From Kitasatospora sp. CB01950 (GTDB taxonomy: Bacteria; Actinomycetota; Actinomycetes; Streptomycetales; Streptomycetaceae): a DNA stretch of 64,000 bases. Below are positions 57,089-64,000 of the stretch, one piece after another. The notes beneath the pieces were generated by a model. It made no database searches and was not told the DNA's origin. It worked only from the letters and a program-made list of their open reading frames with translations. How positions within the stretch are numbered: the stretch's first letter is position 1; every line of letters begins with the position of its first letter. A program made the position numbers and the translations under genes. The stretch is from assembly GCF_001905465.1 (NCBI RefSeq), contig NZ_LISX01000011.1, positions 1 to 64,000 of the forward strand, given 5' to 3'.

Positions 57089-57577
57089 TCAGGCGGTGGA
57101 GGTCAGGCGGGCGTAGTTGTGGCGGATGCGGGCGATGGAGGTGGCCGGGGCCTCGTGGGCCAGGTCGGCGACGGTGCGGGCGGCGAGTTCGCGGCGCCAG
57201 GCGAGTTCGGCGCGGCGCATCGCGGCGGCGATGCCGCACGGGCGGGCGAACTCGCGGGTGTGCGCGCCCTCCGCCGATAGGCCCTGCTGCCGGATCTCGG
57301 CGCAGGCGAACAGCGGATCCGCGCCCTCGACGGCCGTCACCACGTCCATCATGGTGATCCGTCCGGGGTCGCGGGCCAGCCGGACGCCGCCGCGCGGACC
57401 CGAGGTGGACGTCAACACGCCTGCCCGGGTGAGCCGTTGCAGCACCTTGTTGAGGTACGTCGGCGACAGCTCGAACATCGCCGCCAGTCGGGCCGACGGC
57501 ACCGGGTCGGTCTCGTCCAGCCACACCAGGGTGAGGCAGCAGTGCAGGCCCCACTCGACGCCTTCGCTCGTCCGCAT
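57089..57577 (-). CDS. Rrf2-family transcriptional regulator
   Basis: Regulator of 162 residues. The winged HTH is LVWLDETDPVPSARLAAMFELSPTYLNKVLQRLTRAGVLTSTSGPRGGVRLAR, about residues 18-70, with the Rrf2 dimer helix beyond it. Two cysteines remain where Fe-S Rrf2 members (NsrR, IscR) have three (FACAEIRQQG and RPCGIAAAM), so a cluster is doubtful; the CCLTLVW pair near residue 13 is extra. It resembles the YwnA/HypR type, which senses thiol stress through Cys. TAGTAT ends 7 nt before the ATG, inside an operator. Likely controls itself and the MFS gene. Confidence 0.9.
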   Translation of the reverse strand: MRTSEGVEWGLHCCLTLVWLDETDPVPSARLAAMFELSPTYLNKVLQRLTRAGVLTSTSGPRGGVRLARDPGRITMMDVVTAVEGADPLFACAEIRQQGLSAEGAHTREFARPCGIAAAMRRAELAWRRELAARTVADLAHEAPATSIARIRHNYARLTSTA

Positions 57578-57602
57578 ATTCGGGATACTAGCTGTCCGGA
57601 AA
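57578..57602. promoter_or_regulatory. Operator overlapping the leaderless Rrf2 promoter
   Basis: ATTCGGGAT-ACTAGCT-GTCCGGAAA matches the MFS operator at 56834 in its left arm and in the spacer length; the right arm agrees less well. It covers the -10 (TAGTAT, minus strand) of the Rrf2 gene, so binding would shut the gene off. Confidence 0.6.
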
Positions 57603-57632
57603 GCCGGATGGCCAGCGGTTCAACCCGGCGGC

Positions 57633-60600
57633 TCAGGAGGGAAGTTCGTCGAGCCGGGCGAGGACTCCGGTGAGCTGTTCCACCATGGGGCGGAACGAGA
57701 CGGAGCGTTCGGCGGCCAGCGCCCGGTAGAGGCCGAGCGCCTCCGTCGCGGCGGCGCGCGCCTCCGCGTGCTGGTCGAGGTCGCGCCGGAGCAGGGCGAG
57801 GATGCGCAACCCGGCTGCCAGCAAGTGCAGATGGGAGACCGGATCGGCTCGATGGAGTGTGCGGATGATCCCGACCGCCTCGACGGCCGGGGCGAGTCCG
57901 TCCGAAGGGCGATGAGCCAGGCCGGAGTTGACGGCAATGGCGGTCAACGCCTGTACCAGCGACAGCAGATGGGTGTCGGGATCGGACTCGGCGAGCCTGC
58001 GCCAATGGGCTGTCGTCCCCTCGGCCAGGGCCAGGCTCTCCGCCCACCGGTCGGGTTCGCCGAGGACGTCGGCCAGGCCGGTCAACGCGGCTGTCAGAGA
58101 CGGGAGATGGTGCGGCGGCACGGCTGCGGCCAGCGCGCGGCACCGGCCGAGGGTCTCGCGGGCAGCACGGACGGCCCCGGCGACCTCCCCGGCCGGCCGG
58201 AGCTGCTCGACGAGCCGGACCAAGGCGTCGACGAGACGCGGCAGTTGGCTGTCCGGGGCGGACTCGGCCAGGGCCGCGCGGATCTCGACGGCCTCCGCGT
58301 AGTGGAGGACCGCTTCGGCGTGGCGGCCCAGGCCGCCGAGCTGGCCGGCGAGGCCGCTCAGCGATTCGGCCAGCCCGGCCGATCGCGCGGCGTGAGTGCG
58401 GAGGTGGTCCACCGCTTCGACGCGGTCGGCCAGTGCCTGGTTCGTCCGGCCCAGCAGGACGAGGTGGGCGGCCGATTCGTCGAGCGCGGCGGCGAGGCCG
58501 ATCGCGTGGTCCCCGGGGTGATCGGCGTCGAGCGAGCGGCAGAGCCCGATCGCCTCCTGAGCGACCGTCCATCCTTCCTCCGCACACCCGTGAACACCGA
58601 GGTGGAAGGAGAGGTTGAGCAGCGCGGCGACGAGTTCGGACCGGTCGGCCCGCACCCTGCGGGCAACGGCCAGCGCCTCCCGGGCCACGTCCAGGGCCTC
58701 GGACGGACGGTCGACGGCGTTCAGGTGATTGGTGAGGGTGAGGAGAACGAGGAGCAGCGTCGACAGGTGCGCGTCCGGGTTGTGCTCCGCGAGGCCGCGG
58801 AACAGCGCGGCCGCCTCCTGCGCCGAGGACAGGCCCCGTTCCCGGCGACCGAGGACCAGACAGAGCTGGGCCTCGCGGGTGAGCGCCCCGGCGAGCGCGG
58901 GCAGGTACGTGTCCGGGACGGACTCCGCGAGCGACCGGTACAGGTCCACCGTGCGGCGGGCCGCCTCCGCGCTCTCCGGCAAACGGTCGAGACCCTGGAG
59001 CCGCAGGCTCAACGAAGCCGTCACGCTCGCCTCCAGGAACTCGTCCGCCTCCGCCCCGAACTCGGCGAGCCGGTGCGTCACCGCGAGCGCCTCCTCGGCG
59101 GCGGCCAGTCCCTCCGCGTCCCGTCCGAGACTGCCGAGGACGGAGGACAGGTTCACCAACGCGGAGACCAGCGGGGACAGCCCGGCATCGTCGCGGGACC
59201 GGTGCAGCGCGACGCCCTCCTGGGCGGCGGCCAGCGCCTCCTCGTGGCGACCGGCCTCGGCGAGCCGCACGCCCAGGTTGCCGAGCATGAGCGCGAGGCC
59301 CAGGGTGTGGAAGTCCGGATCGGCGTCGGCCGGCGACCGGAACAGCTCGACCGCCTCCTGCGCGGCGGCCAGACTCTCTTCGACGCGGCCGAGTTCGCGC
59401 ATCCGGACGGACAGCGCGGTGAGCGCGGCGGACAGCCGCGGTCCGTACCGGTCGGGGTCGGCGGCCCACGCCGTCCGCAGCCGGCCCGTCACGGTGCGCG
59501 CCAGCCGGGCCGCCTCGTGCACCAGGGCCTGGCTGAGCCCCGGCATCAGTTGATCCAGCTCGAACAGGTCGTCCAGGGGCGTCCCCGGGTCCTCGACGAT
59601 CGCCGCCAGCGCCGCCAGCAGCGGCCCCGGGCGCGGGGTGCGGGTCGCCAGCGGGACGAAGTGCCGGGCCAGCGCGGTGCGGTGGCGGACGCACAGCGAA
59701 GTGAGCGCGGCGTCGAGGCGGCCGTCGAGCGCCGGATGGGCGGCAGCGCGGGTGCAGACGGTGAGCAACTGGGCGGTGCGGTCCGGGTCGAGAGCGGGGA
59801 GCAGGTGCTCGGGCAGCGCCGGGTCGGTGTCCAGGACCCGGGCGATGTGGCGCTCCGCGAGGCGGTCGGGCGGCAGCGGGCCGAACGGGTGAGGTGCGGG
59901 CGCGGGGTAGAGCGCGCCGAGCCAGGCCGTCACGGTGTCGCGGCGGTCCCGTGACTGGTCGGCCAGCGCCGGGAGTTGACGCCACAGCCGGTCCGCCTGG
60001 TCCCGGTCGGCGGCACCCGCCAGGTTCGCGGCGGCGACCACCGCGTCCAGCGCCCGCACCGAGAGCGCGGGCGCGAGGCCGAGCGCCGACGCGGTGCGCT
60101 GCCAGTAGCGGCGTTCGTGGCCCAGCAGCCGGTCCTCCACCACAGCGGCGCCGGGCCGGCCCGCGAACTCGGCCGTCCCGGTGGTGTCCAGCAGGTCCGC
60201 CAGCGCCGCCATCTGCAGGGTCAGCGCATTGCCGAAGCCGGGCTGGTCGAGCCCGGGCGCCGTCGGCAGGGCCGCCGCCACGCCCGCCCAGTCGGGGCCC
60301 GCCTGGCCGTCCACGAACGGCAGCGCGGCGGCCAGCGCGTCCAACGCGGCCCGGTACGCGGGCGGGCGGGCGGCGGGCTCGGCCAGCAGCGGGTCCAGCC
60401 GCCGGGTCGGGGCGAACTCCAGATGGTCCTGCGCGACGTCGTCGGCGGTGACGGCCTGCTGCCACCAGTCGCCGTCGGTGCGGGCCAGCAGCAGCACCTT
60501 GAACGCCGCCGGACCCCGGTGCGCGGCCGCCGCCGCGACCAGCGCAGACAGCTGCGCGGTGCGGTGCTCCGCGTAGTCCAGCACGACCAGCAGCGGACGC

Positions 60601-61553
60601 GCCGCCAGCCGGCACTCCGCCAACTCCTCCGGCCCGGCGTCCGGGCGCGGCCACAACACCGCCCACTGCCGCTCCGACAGCCGCGCCGCCAACTCGTGCG
60701 CCAGCCGCGTCTTGCCCTGGCCGCCGGGCCCGTGCAGCAGCCACGCGCCGAACCCGCCCCGCCCGCACCACTCGACCAACTCGCCCAGCAGCTCCGCCCG
60801 CCCGTGGAACGGCACCACCTGCCGGGCCGCCCGCAACAGCGCCGCCGGCGAACGCACCGGCCCCGCCGCCCGCTCCGGGACGACCGCCGGATCGGCCAGG
60901 CGCCGCAACTCCACCGGCTCCAACGCGGCCGCCGGCACCCCGTGCGCCGCCAACACCGCCCGGAACGCCGGATCGTGGTGCAGCACGTACCCGGGCACCA
61001 GGTTCAGCTGCGCCCCGCCCGCATGCGCCCGGTCGGACGCCACCACGGCCACCAGCAGGTCGTCGCAGTGCACCGCCGCCCCCGAGAGGCCGCCCCACGG
61101 GGAACCTCCGGCGGACCACTGCGGCGGGTGCTGACGCAGGTCCATCACGTGCCGGTTCTCGACGAAACCGGTGCCCGGGTTCAACTCCCCGACCAGCTGC
61201 ACCGCTTCGGCCGGCCGGCCCGGGCGCTGCGCGAGGTCGGGCAGGCCCCAGGTCGCGCAGGCCGTCCCCGGACGGTCCGTCACCAGCCGCCCCCAGCGCA
61301 CCGGGCCCGGCGGCTCCGCCCACAGCGGGCCTTCGAGCAGCAGCAGCGCCGCATCGTCCCGACCGCCCGGCGTACCGCACCACACCACCTCGGCGCCGAC
61401 CGGACCCGGCCCCGCCGGACGGAACACCCGCACGCCCGACGGGCCTTCACCGCGCGCCACATGGGCGGACGTCAACACCAGCCGCCCACCGACCGCCCAG
61501 CCCGACCCCGGCCCACCCAGACCGTCCACCCCCACCAGCCGCGCCCGCTCCAC
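57633..61553 (-). CDS. Trypsin-like protease - STAND NTPase - TPR protein
   Basis: Large cytoplasmic protein of 1,306 residues with three parts. Residues 1-205: trypsin-like serine protease fold with catalytic His in LVLTSAHVARG (about 31), Asp in GRDDAALLLL (about 67) and Ser in GGLSGAAVH (about 157). Residues 235-600: STAND-type P-loop NTPase; Walker A LLHGPGGQGKTRLA (about 275-282), Walker B LLVVLDYAEH (about 321-329), then a helical arm. Residues 680-1306: at least ten helical TPR-like repeats (for example EALAAAQEGVALHRS, EALDVAREALAVARR). Known: protease/STAND/repeat proteins of this layout are linked to bacterial conflict and phage defence, where the repeats sense and the protease executes. 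GTG start chosen with AAGGGGGCGG upstream; a TTG ten codons earlier is open. A MITE-like element begins 44 bp upstream. Confidence 0.88.
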   Translation of the reverse strand: MERARLVGVDGLGGPGSGWAVGGRLVLTSAHVARGEGPSGVRVFRPAGPGPVGAEVVWCGTPGGRDDAALLLLEGPLWAEPPGPVRWGRLVTDRPGTACATWGLPDLAQRPGRPAEAVQLVGELNPGTGFVENRHVMDLRQHPPQWSAGGSPWGGLSGAAVHCDDLLVAVVASDRAHAGGAQLNLVPGYVLHHDPAFRAVLAAHGVPAAALEPVELRRLADPAVVPERAAGPVRSPAALLRAARQVVPFHGRAELLGELVEWCGRGGFGAWLLHGPGGQGKTRLAHELAARLSERQWAVLWPRPDAGPEELAECRLAARPLLVVLDYAEHRTAQLSALVAAAAAHRGPAAFKVLLLARTDGDWWQQAVTADDVAQDHLEFAPTRRLDPLLAEPAARPPAYRAALDALAAALPFVDGQAGPDWAGVAAALPTAPGLDQPGFGNALTLQMAALADLLDTTGTAEFAGRPGAAVVEDRLLGHERRYWQRTASALGLAPALSVRALDAVVAAANLAGAADRDQADRLWRQLPALADQSRDRRDTVTAWLGALYPAPAPHPFGPLPPDRLAERHIARVLDTDPALPEHLLPALDPDRTAQLLTVCTRAAAHPALDGRLDAALTSLCVRHRTALARHFVPLATRTPRPGPLLAALAAIVEDPGTPLDDLFELDQLMPGLSQALVHEAARLARTVTGRLRTAWAADPDRYGPRLSAALTALSVRMRELGRVEESLAAAQEAVELFRSPADADPDFHTLGLALMLGNLGVRLAEAGRHEEALAAAQEGVALHRSRDDAGLSPLVSALVNLSSVLGSLGRDAEGLAAAEEALAVTHRLAEFGAEADEFLEASVTASLSLRLQGLDRLPESAEAARRTVDLYRSLAESVPDTYLPALAGALTREAQLCLVLGRRERGLSSAQEAAALFRGLAEHNPDAHLSTLLLVLLTLTNHLNAVDRPSEALDVAREALAVARRVRADRSELVAALLNLSFHLGVHGCAEEGWTVAQEAIGLCRSLDADHPGDHAIGLAAALDESAAHLVLLGRTNQALADRVEAVDHLRTHAARSAGLAESLSGLAGQLGGLGRHAEAVLHYAEAVEIRAALAESAPDSQLPRLVDALVRLVEQLRPAGEVAGAVRAARETLGRCRALAAAVPPHHLPSLTAALTGLADVLGEPDRWAESLALAEGTTAHWRRLAESDPDTHLLSLVQALTAIAVNSGLAHRPSDGLAPAVEAVGIIRTLHRADPVSHLHLLAAGLRILALLRRDLDQHAEARAAATEALGLYRALAAERSVSFRPMVEQLTGVLARLDELPS

Positions 61554-61597
61554 GCCGCCCCCGCCCCCTTGCCGCCCTGCCAAAACCCCACCACCTT

Positions 61598-61762
61598 AGG
61601 GCCTGTCCGGCCGATCTTGCCGGGCGCGCGCCGCCGGATCATCCCGGCTGGAAGCACCGCCGAAACATCCAAGTACACCCAGTACGAGGACGTTCCGGCG
61701 GCACTCCCAGCCGGGCGCCCGCCGCCGCGCGCTGATCCGACAAGATCGACCGGACAGGCCCT
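61598..61762. mobile_element. MITE-like palindromic element, copy 1 (165 bp)
   Basis: Terminal inverted repeats of 22 bp with one mismatch: left end AGGGCCTGTCCGGCCGATC, right end reading inward AGGGCCTGTCCGGTCGATC. Inside, CCCGGCTGGAAGCACCGCC and its near-complement continue the pairing, so the whole element can fold into one long hairpin. The loop has ACACCCAGTACGAGG, shared with the element at 36694. No ORF, no clear target-site duplication. It lies between the protease-STAND gene start and the 3' end of the acylase gene. Confidence 0.85.
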
Positions 61763-61865
61763 GGGCGGTCGGCGACAGGTGGGTTCGGTGGTGGCTGCCC
61801 GGTCACGGCAGAGGCCGCCGCCGTTCGGGGAACGGCGGCGGCCCGATGAGCGAATCGGCGGTGCG

Positions 61866-64000
61866 TCAGCGGCGCAGCGTGGTGACGGTGAGGCCCGGCG
61901 CGGAGCGGATCTCGGCCTCGGTGAAGCGCTCGGTCACCCACTGCTTGGCGGCGTACCGGCGGGTCTGGTCGGTGAAGTGCGGCGAGGTCGGGTCGGCCGA
62001 CTCCCCGTAGGTGAGCAGCGTCCGGGTGCGCGGGCCCCGGTCGGTCAGCTCGGTGGCCATCACGAAGCTGGAGCCGTGCGGCACGCTCGCGCCGCTTGCC
62101 GGGTAGGTGCCGCCGCCCGCGCCCGAACTCGGCCCGGCCGTCAGCACGTTGAAGCACCCGATCTGCCCGGCGCACCCGTGCAGCGGGATACCCGCCCAGC
62201 GCTGCACGTCGCCGATCGCGGCGTTCACCGGCAGCCCGCGCGCCGCCGGCGCGCGGACGGCGTCGGCGAACGCGCGCTGCGCGTCCGGGCTGTCGGCGGC
62301 GATGCCGCGCGGGGTGGTCAGCGGCTCGGCCGGGTCGTACGGGACGGTCTGCCAGGCCCTGGTGCGGGTGCCCGCCAGCGCGTCGCGGTACGCCTGCCAG
62401 AGCACGGTGCCCCTGCTGTCGGCGTCGCCCCGGGTGTTCCACGCGGCGAGCACGTCGCACGCGGCGCGCACGTCCACGCCGGTGCCGTCGGAGGCCGTGA
62501 TCTGCGGGTGGGCGCGGCACAGGGCGACGGCGTCGTCGCGGTCGAGCTCGGCGCTCTGTACGCGGTTGCCGAACATGGCGTCCTGCAGCGTGCCGAGGGT
62601 GAAGCCGGGCGCGCCCAGGCCGTCGGTGCCGGCCCGGCGGTCGGCGATCATCCGCAGGCCCAGCTGCGGCCGCGAGGCGAGTTGCGGGCCGCCGTTGTAG
62701 ACGGCGGGCAGGCCGGCGAGTGGCGCGTCCGCGTTGGTCAGGTACGGGCCGTTGTTGGAGTTGGCGACGTAGTCGGTGCGGCTCAGCGTGGGGTGGTCGG
62801 CCGGCCCGAACACGCCGGGCACCCGCGCCTCCGGGTCGCTGCCCGGGTCGCACGCGGTGGTCGACCCGTTCAGCAGCCCGTCGATCATCGGATCGTCCAC
62901 CAGGCAGCGCGCCCGCTGCTCGTCGGGCAGGTGCGGGACGGCGGAGGAGTCGGTGAAGTACGTGGTCCCGGACGTGTCGACGGCCGTGGTGTACACCCAC
63001 GGCGCGCCCTGGTAGGTCCGCTGGGCCTGCCGCAGCTGGTCGAGGTTCTGCGAACGGCCCATCGCGATCCACTCGTTGAGGGAGCGGAGGTTGTCGGCGT
63101 TGGCGTCGCGCAGCGTGTAGGCCTGCTTGTCGGTCCAGCCGGCGGCCAGCACGAAGCCCTGCCGGGAGCGGTAGACGGTCCGCTCGACGGTGGACAGCGT
63201 GCCGTCGGCCGCCCGGACGGTGACCGGGACGGTCTGCGCCGTCATCCGCTCGACCTTGCCGTCCACCAGGTACGCGGTCGGGTCGCCCGGCACCAGCGAC
63301 AGGCGGTAGAACGTCGCGTGGTCGGCGTAGCTGGTGGTGTGGCTCCAGGCGAGGCCGGCGGTGTGGCCGATCTGCAGGAACGGGATGCCGTAGAGGCCGG
63401 CGCCGCCCAGGTCCAGCACGCCCGGGATGGTCAACTGGGCCTGGTAGAACCGCTCCGAGCCCACCCACGGCAGGTGCGGGTTGGCCAGCAGCAGCCCGTG
63501 GCCGTCGCGGGAGGCGTCCCGTCCGATCGCCCAGGCGTTGCTGCCGGTGTCGGGGGTCTCGGCCGGCGCGGTGGCGGCCTTGAGCGCCGCCGGGCCCGTC
63601 GCGCCTGCGGCGGCCTTGAGCGCCGCCGGGCCCGTCGCGCCGGCGCCCGGGACGGCGGTGGCCGTCTCCTTCTTCGCCACGCCCGCAAGGGTGTTGACGT
63701 CGTACAGGATGTTCCATAGGTCGTCGGCGGTGATCGGCCCGACCCAGTCCTTCCCCCGGCAGGACGGGTCCGGGAGCCGGCCCACGCCGGTGTCGTGCAG
63801 GTAGCGGTTGTAGCCCGCGACGTAGCCGTCCACCAGCTGCCGCGCCTCGGCGGTCGGGCCGAGCGGCGCCGGCTGGTCGAGCAGCTTCCGCACCGTGCCG
63901 GAGCGGAGCAGGCTCTGCTGGTAGGTGTCGCTGTCCAGGTTGCGGAGCCGGTCCACGGTCTGCCCGTCCGGCCCGTACCGGCGCGAGCGTTCGCCGCGCA
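61866..64000 (-). CDS. Penicillin acylase-family N-terminal nucleophile hydrolase (partial)
   Basis: At least 711 residues; the N-terminus lies beyond the window edge (the frame is open to base 64000). Ntn hydrolases of this family are secreted, cleave themselves into alpha and beta chains, and split amide bonds of penicillins, acyl-homoserine lactones or lipopeptides. The cleavage/nucleophile site is DTGSNAWAIGRDAS, where Ser becomes residue 1 of the beta chain; LLLANPHLPW and HTAGLAWSHTTSYADH follow as usual, and NSNNGPYLTNADAP carries the oxyanion-hole Asn. Just before the nucleophile the linker contains a 12-residue tandem repeat (GPAALKAAAGAT). AHL acylase or echinocandin-type acylase activity is possible; I cannot choose. 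Confidence 0.9.
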   Translation of the reverse strand, partial: RGERSRRYGPDGQTVDRLRNLDSDTYQQSLLRSGTVRKLLDQPAPLGPTAEARQLVDGYVAGYNRYLHDTGVGRLPDPSCRGKDWVGPITADDLWNILYDVNTLAGVAKKETATAVPGAGATGPAALKAAAGATGPAALKAATAPAETPDTGSNAWAIGRDASRDGHGLLLANPHLPWVGSERFYQAQLTIPGVLDLGGAGLYGIPFLQIGHTAGLAWSHTTSYADHATFYRLSLVPGDPTAYLVDGKVERMTAQTVPVTVRAADGTLSTVERTVYRSRQGFVLAAGWTDKQAYTLRDANADNLRSLNEWIAMGRSQNLDQLRQAQRTYQGAPWVYTTAVDTSGTTYFTDSSAVPHLPDEQRARCLVDDPMIDGLLNGSTTACDPGSDPEARVPGVFGPADHPTLSRTDYVANSNNGPYLTNADAPLAGLPAVYNGGPQLASRPQLGLRMIADRRAGTDGLGAPGFTLGTLQDAMFGNRVQSAELDRDDAVALCRAHPQITASDGTGVDVRAACDVLAAWNTRGDADSRGTVLWQAYRDALAGTRTRAWQTVPYDPAEPLTTPRGIAADSPDAQRAFADAVRAPAARGLPVNAAIGDVQRWAGIPLHGCAGQIGCFNVLTAGPSSGAGGGTYPASGASVPHGSSFVMATELTDRGPRTRTLLTYGESADPTSPHFTDQTRRYAAKQWVTERFTEAEIRSAPGLTVTTLRR
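63573..63641 (-). repeat. 36-bp tandem repeat in the acylase linker
   Basis: Two copies of a 36-bp unit (33 bp of each identical), read on the minus strand as GPAALKAA-type dodecapeptides about 15 residues before the nucleophile Ser. The spacer between alpha and beta chains is normally removed, so variation here should be tolerated. Confidence 0.8.

Noticed and set aside
59976..63719. A ~1,250-codon plus-strand frame spanning the STAND and acylase genes
   Set aside because: It crosses two unrelated genes and the MITE-like element and has no domain. It is a shadow frame.

Overview
The window is one continuous stretch of chromosome from a very GC-rich actinomycete, most likely Streptomyces or Kitasatospora. 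The evidence is the strong G/C bias at third codon positions, frequent GTG and TTG starts, several genes whose -10 box lies only 6-8 nt before the start codon (leaderless type), and families typical of these bacteria: DUF4232 lipoprotein, DUF4328 membrane protein, SAV2177-type methyltransferase, NlpC/P60 hydrolases, and many TetR, LysR and GntR regulators. I see no rRNA, tRNA, phage genes, transposase or CRISPR array. Two MITE-like palindromes and three gene remnants are the only signs of mobility or decay.

Layout. 0-12 kb: two small secreted proteins; a divergent TetR/SDR pair; metE behind a cobalamin riboswitch; cobF; a HelD-type RNA polymerase-associated helicase; cupin and LysR; and a secreted protein of eight Cys-containing repeats. 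12-18.6 kb: a YunG-like protein, a Tat-exported berberine-bridge-type oxidase, an MFS exporter, DUF4240, a secreted NlpC/P60 peptidase and a DUF4232 lipoprotein. 18.7-24.5 kb: two flavin monooxygenases of the sulfur-scavenging type behind a small 'HVDLLR' leader peptide, divergent from an hcp-hcr (hybrid-cluster protein and reductase) operon. 24.5-28.3 kb: a YtrA-type GntR-ABC operon that begins inside a perfect 48-bp palindrome, then an acyltransferase. 28.3-33.5 kb: a WGR/DUF4132 giant protein with a decayed downstream AAA+ gene, an exonuclease III remnant and the intact exonuclease III gene. 33.5-38.3 kb: a GntR/HutC regulator with a DasR-like operator, a ROK repressor, a methyltransferase next to MITE-like element 2, and a free chitinase-type carbohydrate-binding protein. 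38.4-42.7 kb: small enzymes with LysR and TetR regulators and an SDR pseudogene. 42.7-46.1 kb: the biotin operon bioB-bioA-bioD. 46.4-51.7 kb: an M4 metalloprotease, a membrane EEP hydrolase, DUF4328 and a methyltransferase. 51.7-53.9 kb: a two-gene terpene unit, a HAD phosphatase plus a class II cyclase with a DxDTT motif. 54-57.6 kb: an overlapping small gene pair, an MFS exporter and the Rrf2 regulator that probably controls it. 57.6-64 kb: a 1,306-residue trypsin-NTPase-TPR (STAND) protein, MITE-like element 1, and a penicillin-acylase-family gene cut by the window edge.

The strongest leads are (i) the trypsin-STAND-TPR protein, an architecture associated with conflict or phage-defence systems; (ii) the HAD/DxDTT cyclase pair, predicted to make a drimane-type sesquiterpene alcohol; (iii) the 48-bp palindrome containing the start codon of the GntR-ABC operon; (iv) a pair of related ~160-bp palindromic elements, each abutting a gene start; and (v) short tandem duplications at the 3' ends of at least six genes, each including the stop codon. 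Coordinates of hairpins and short repeats were counted by hand.
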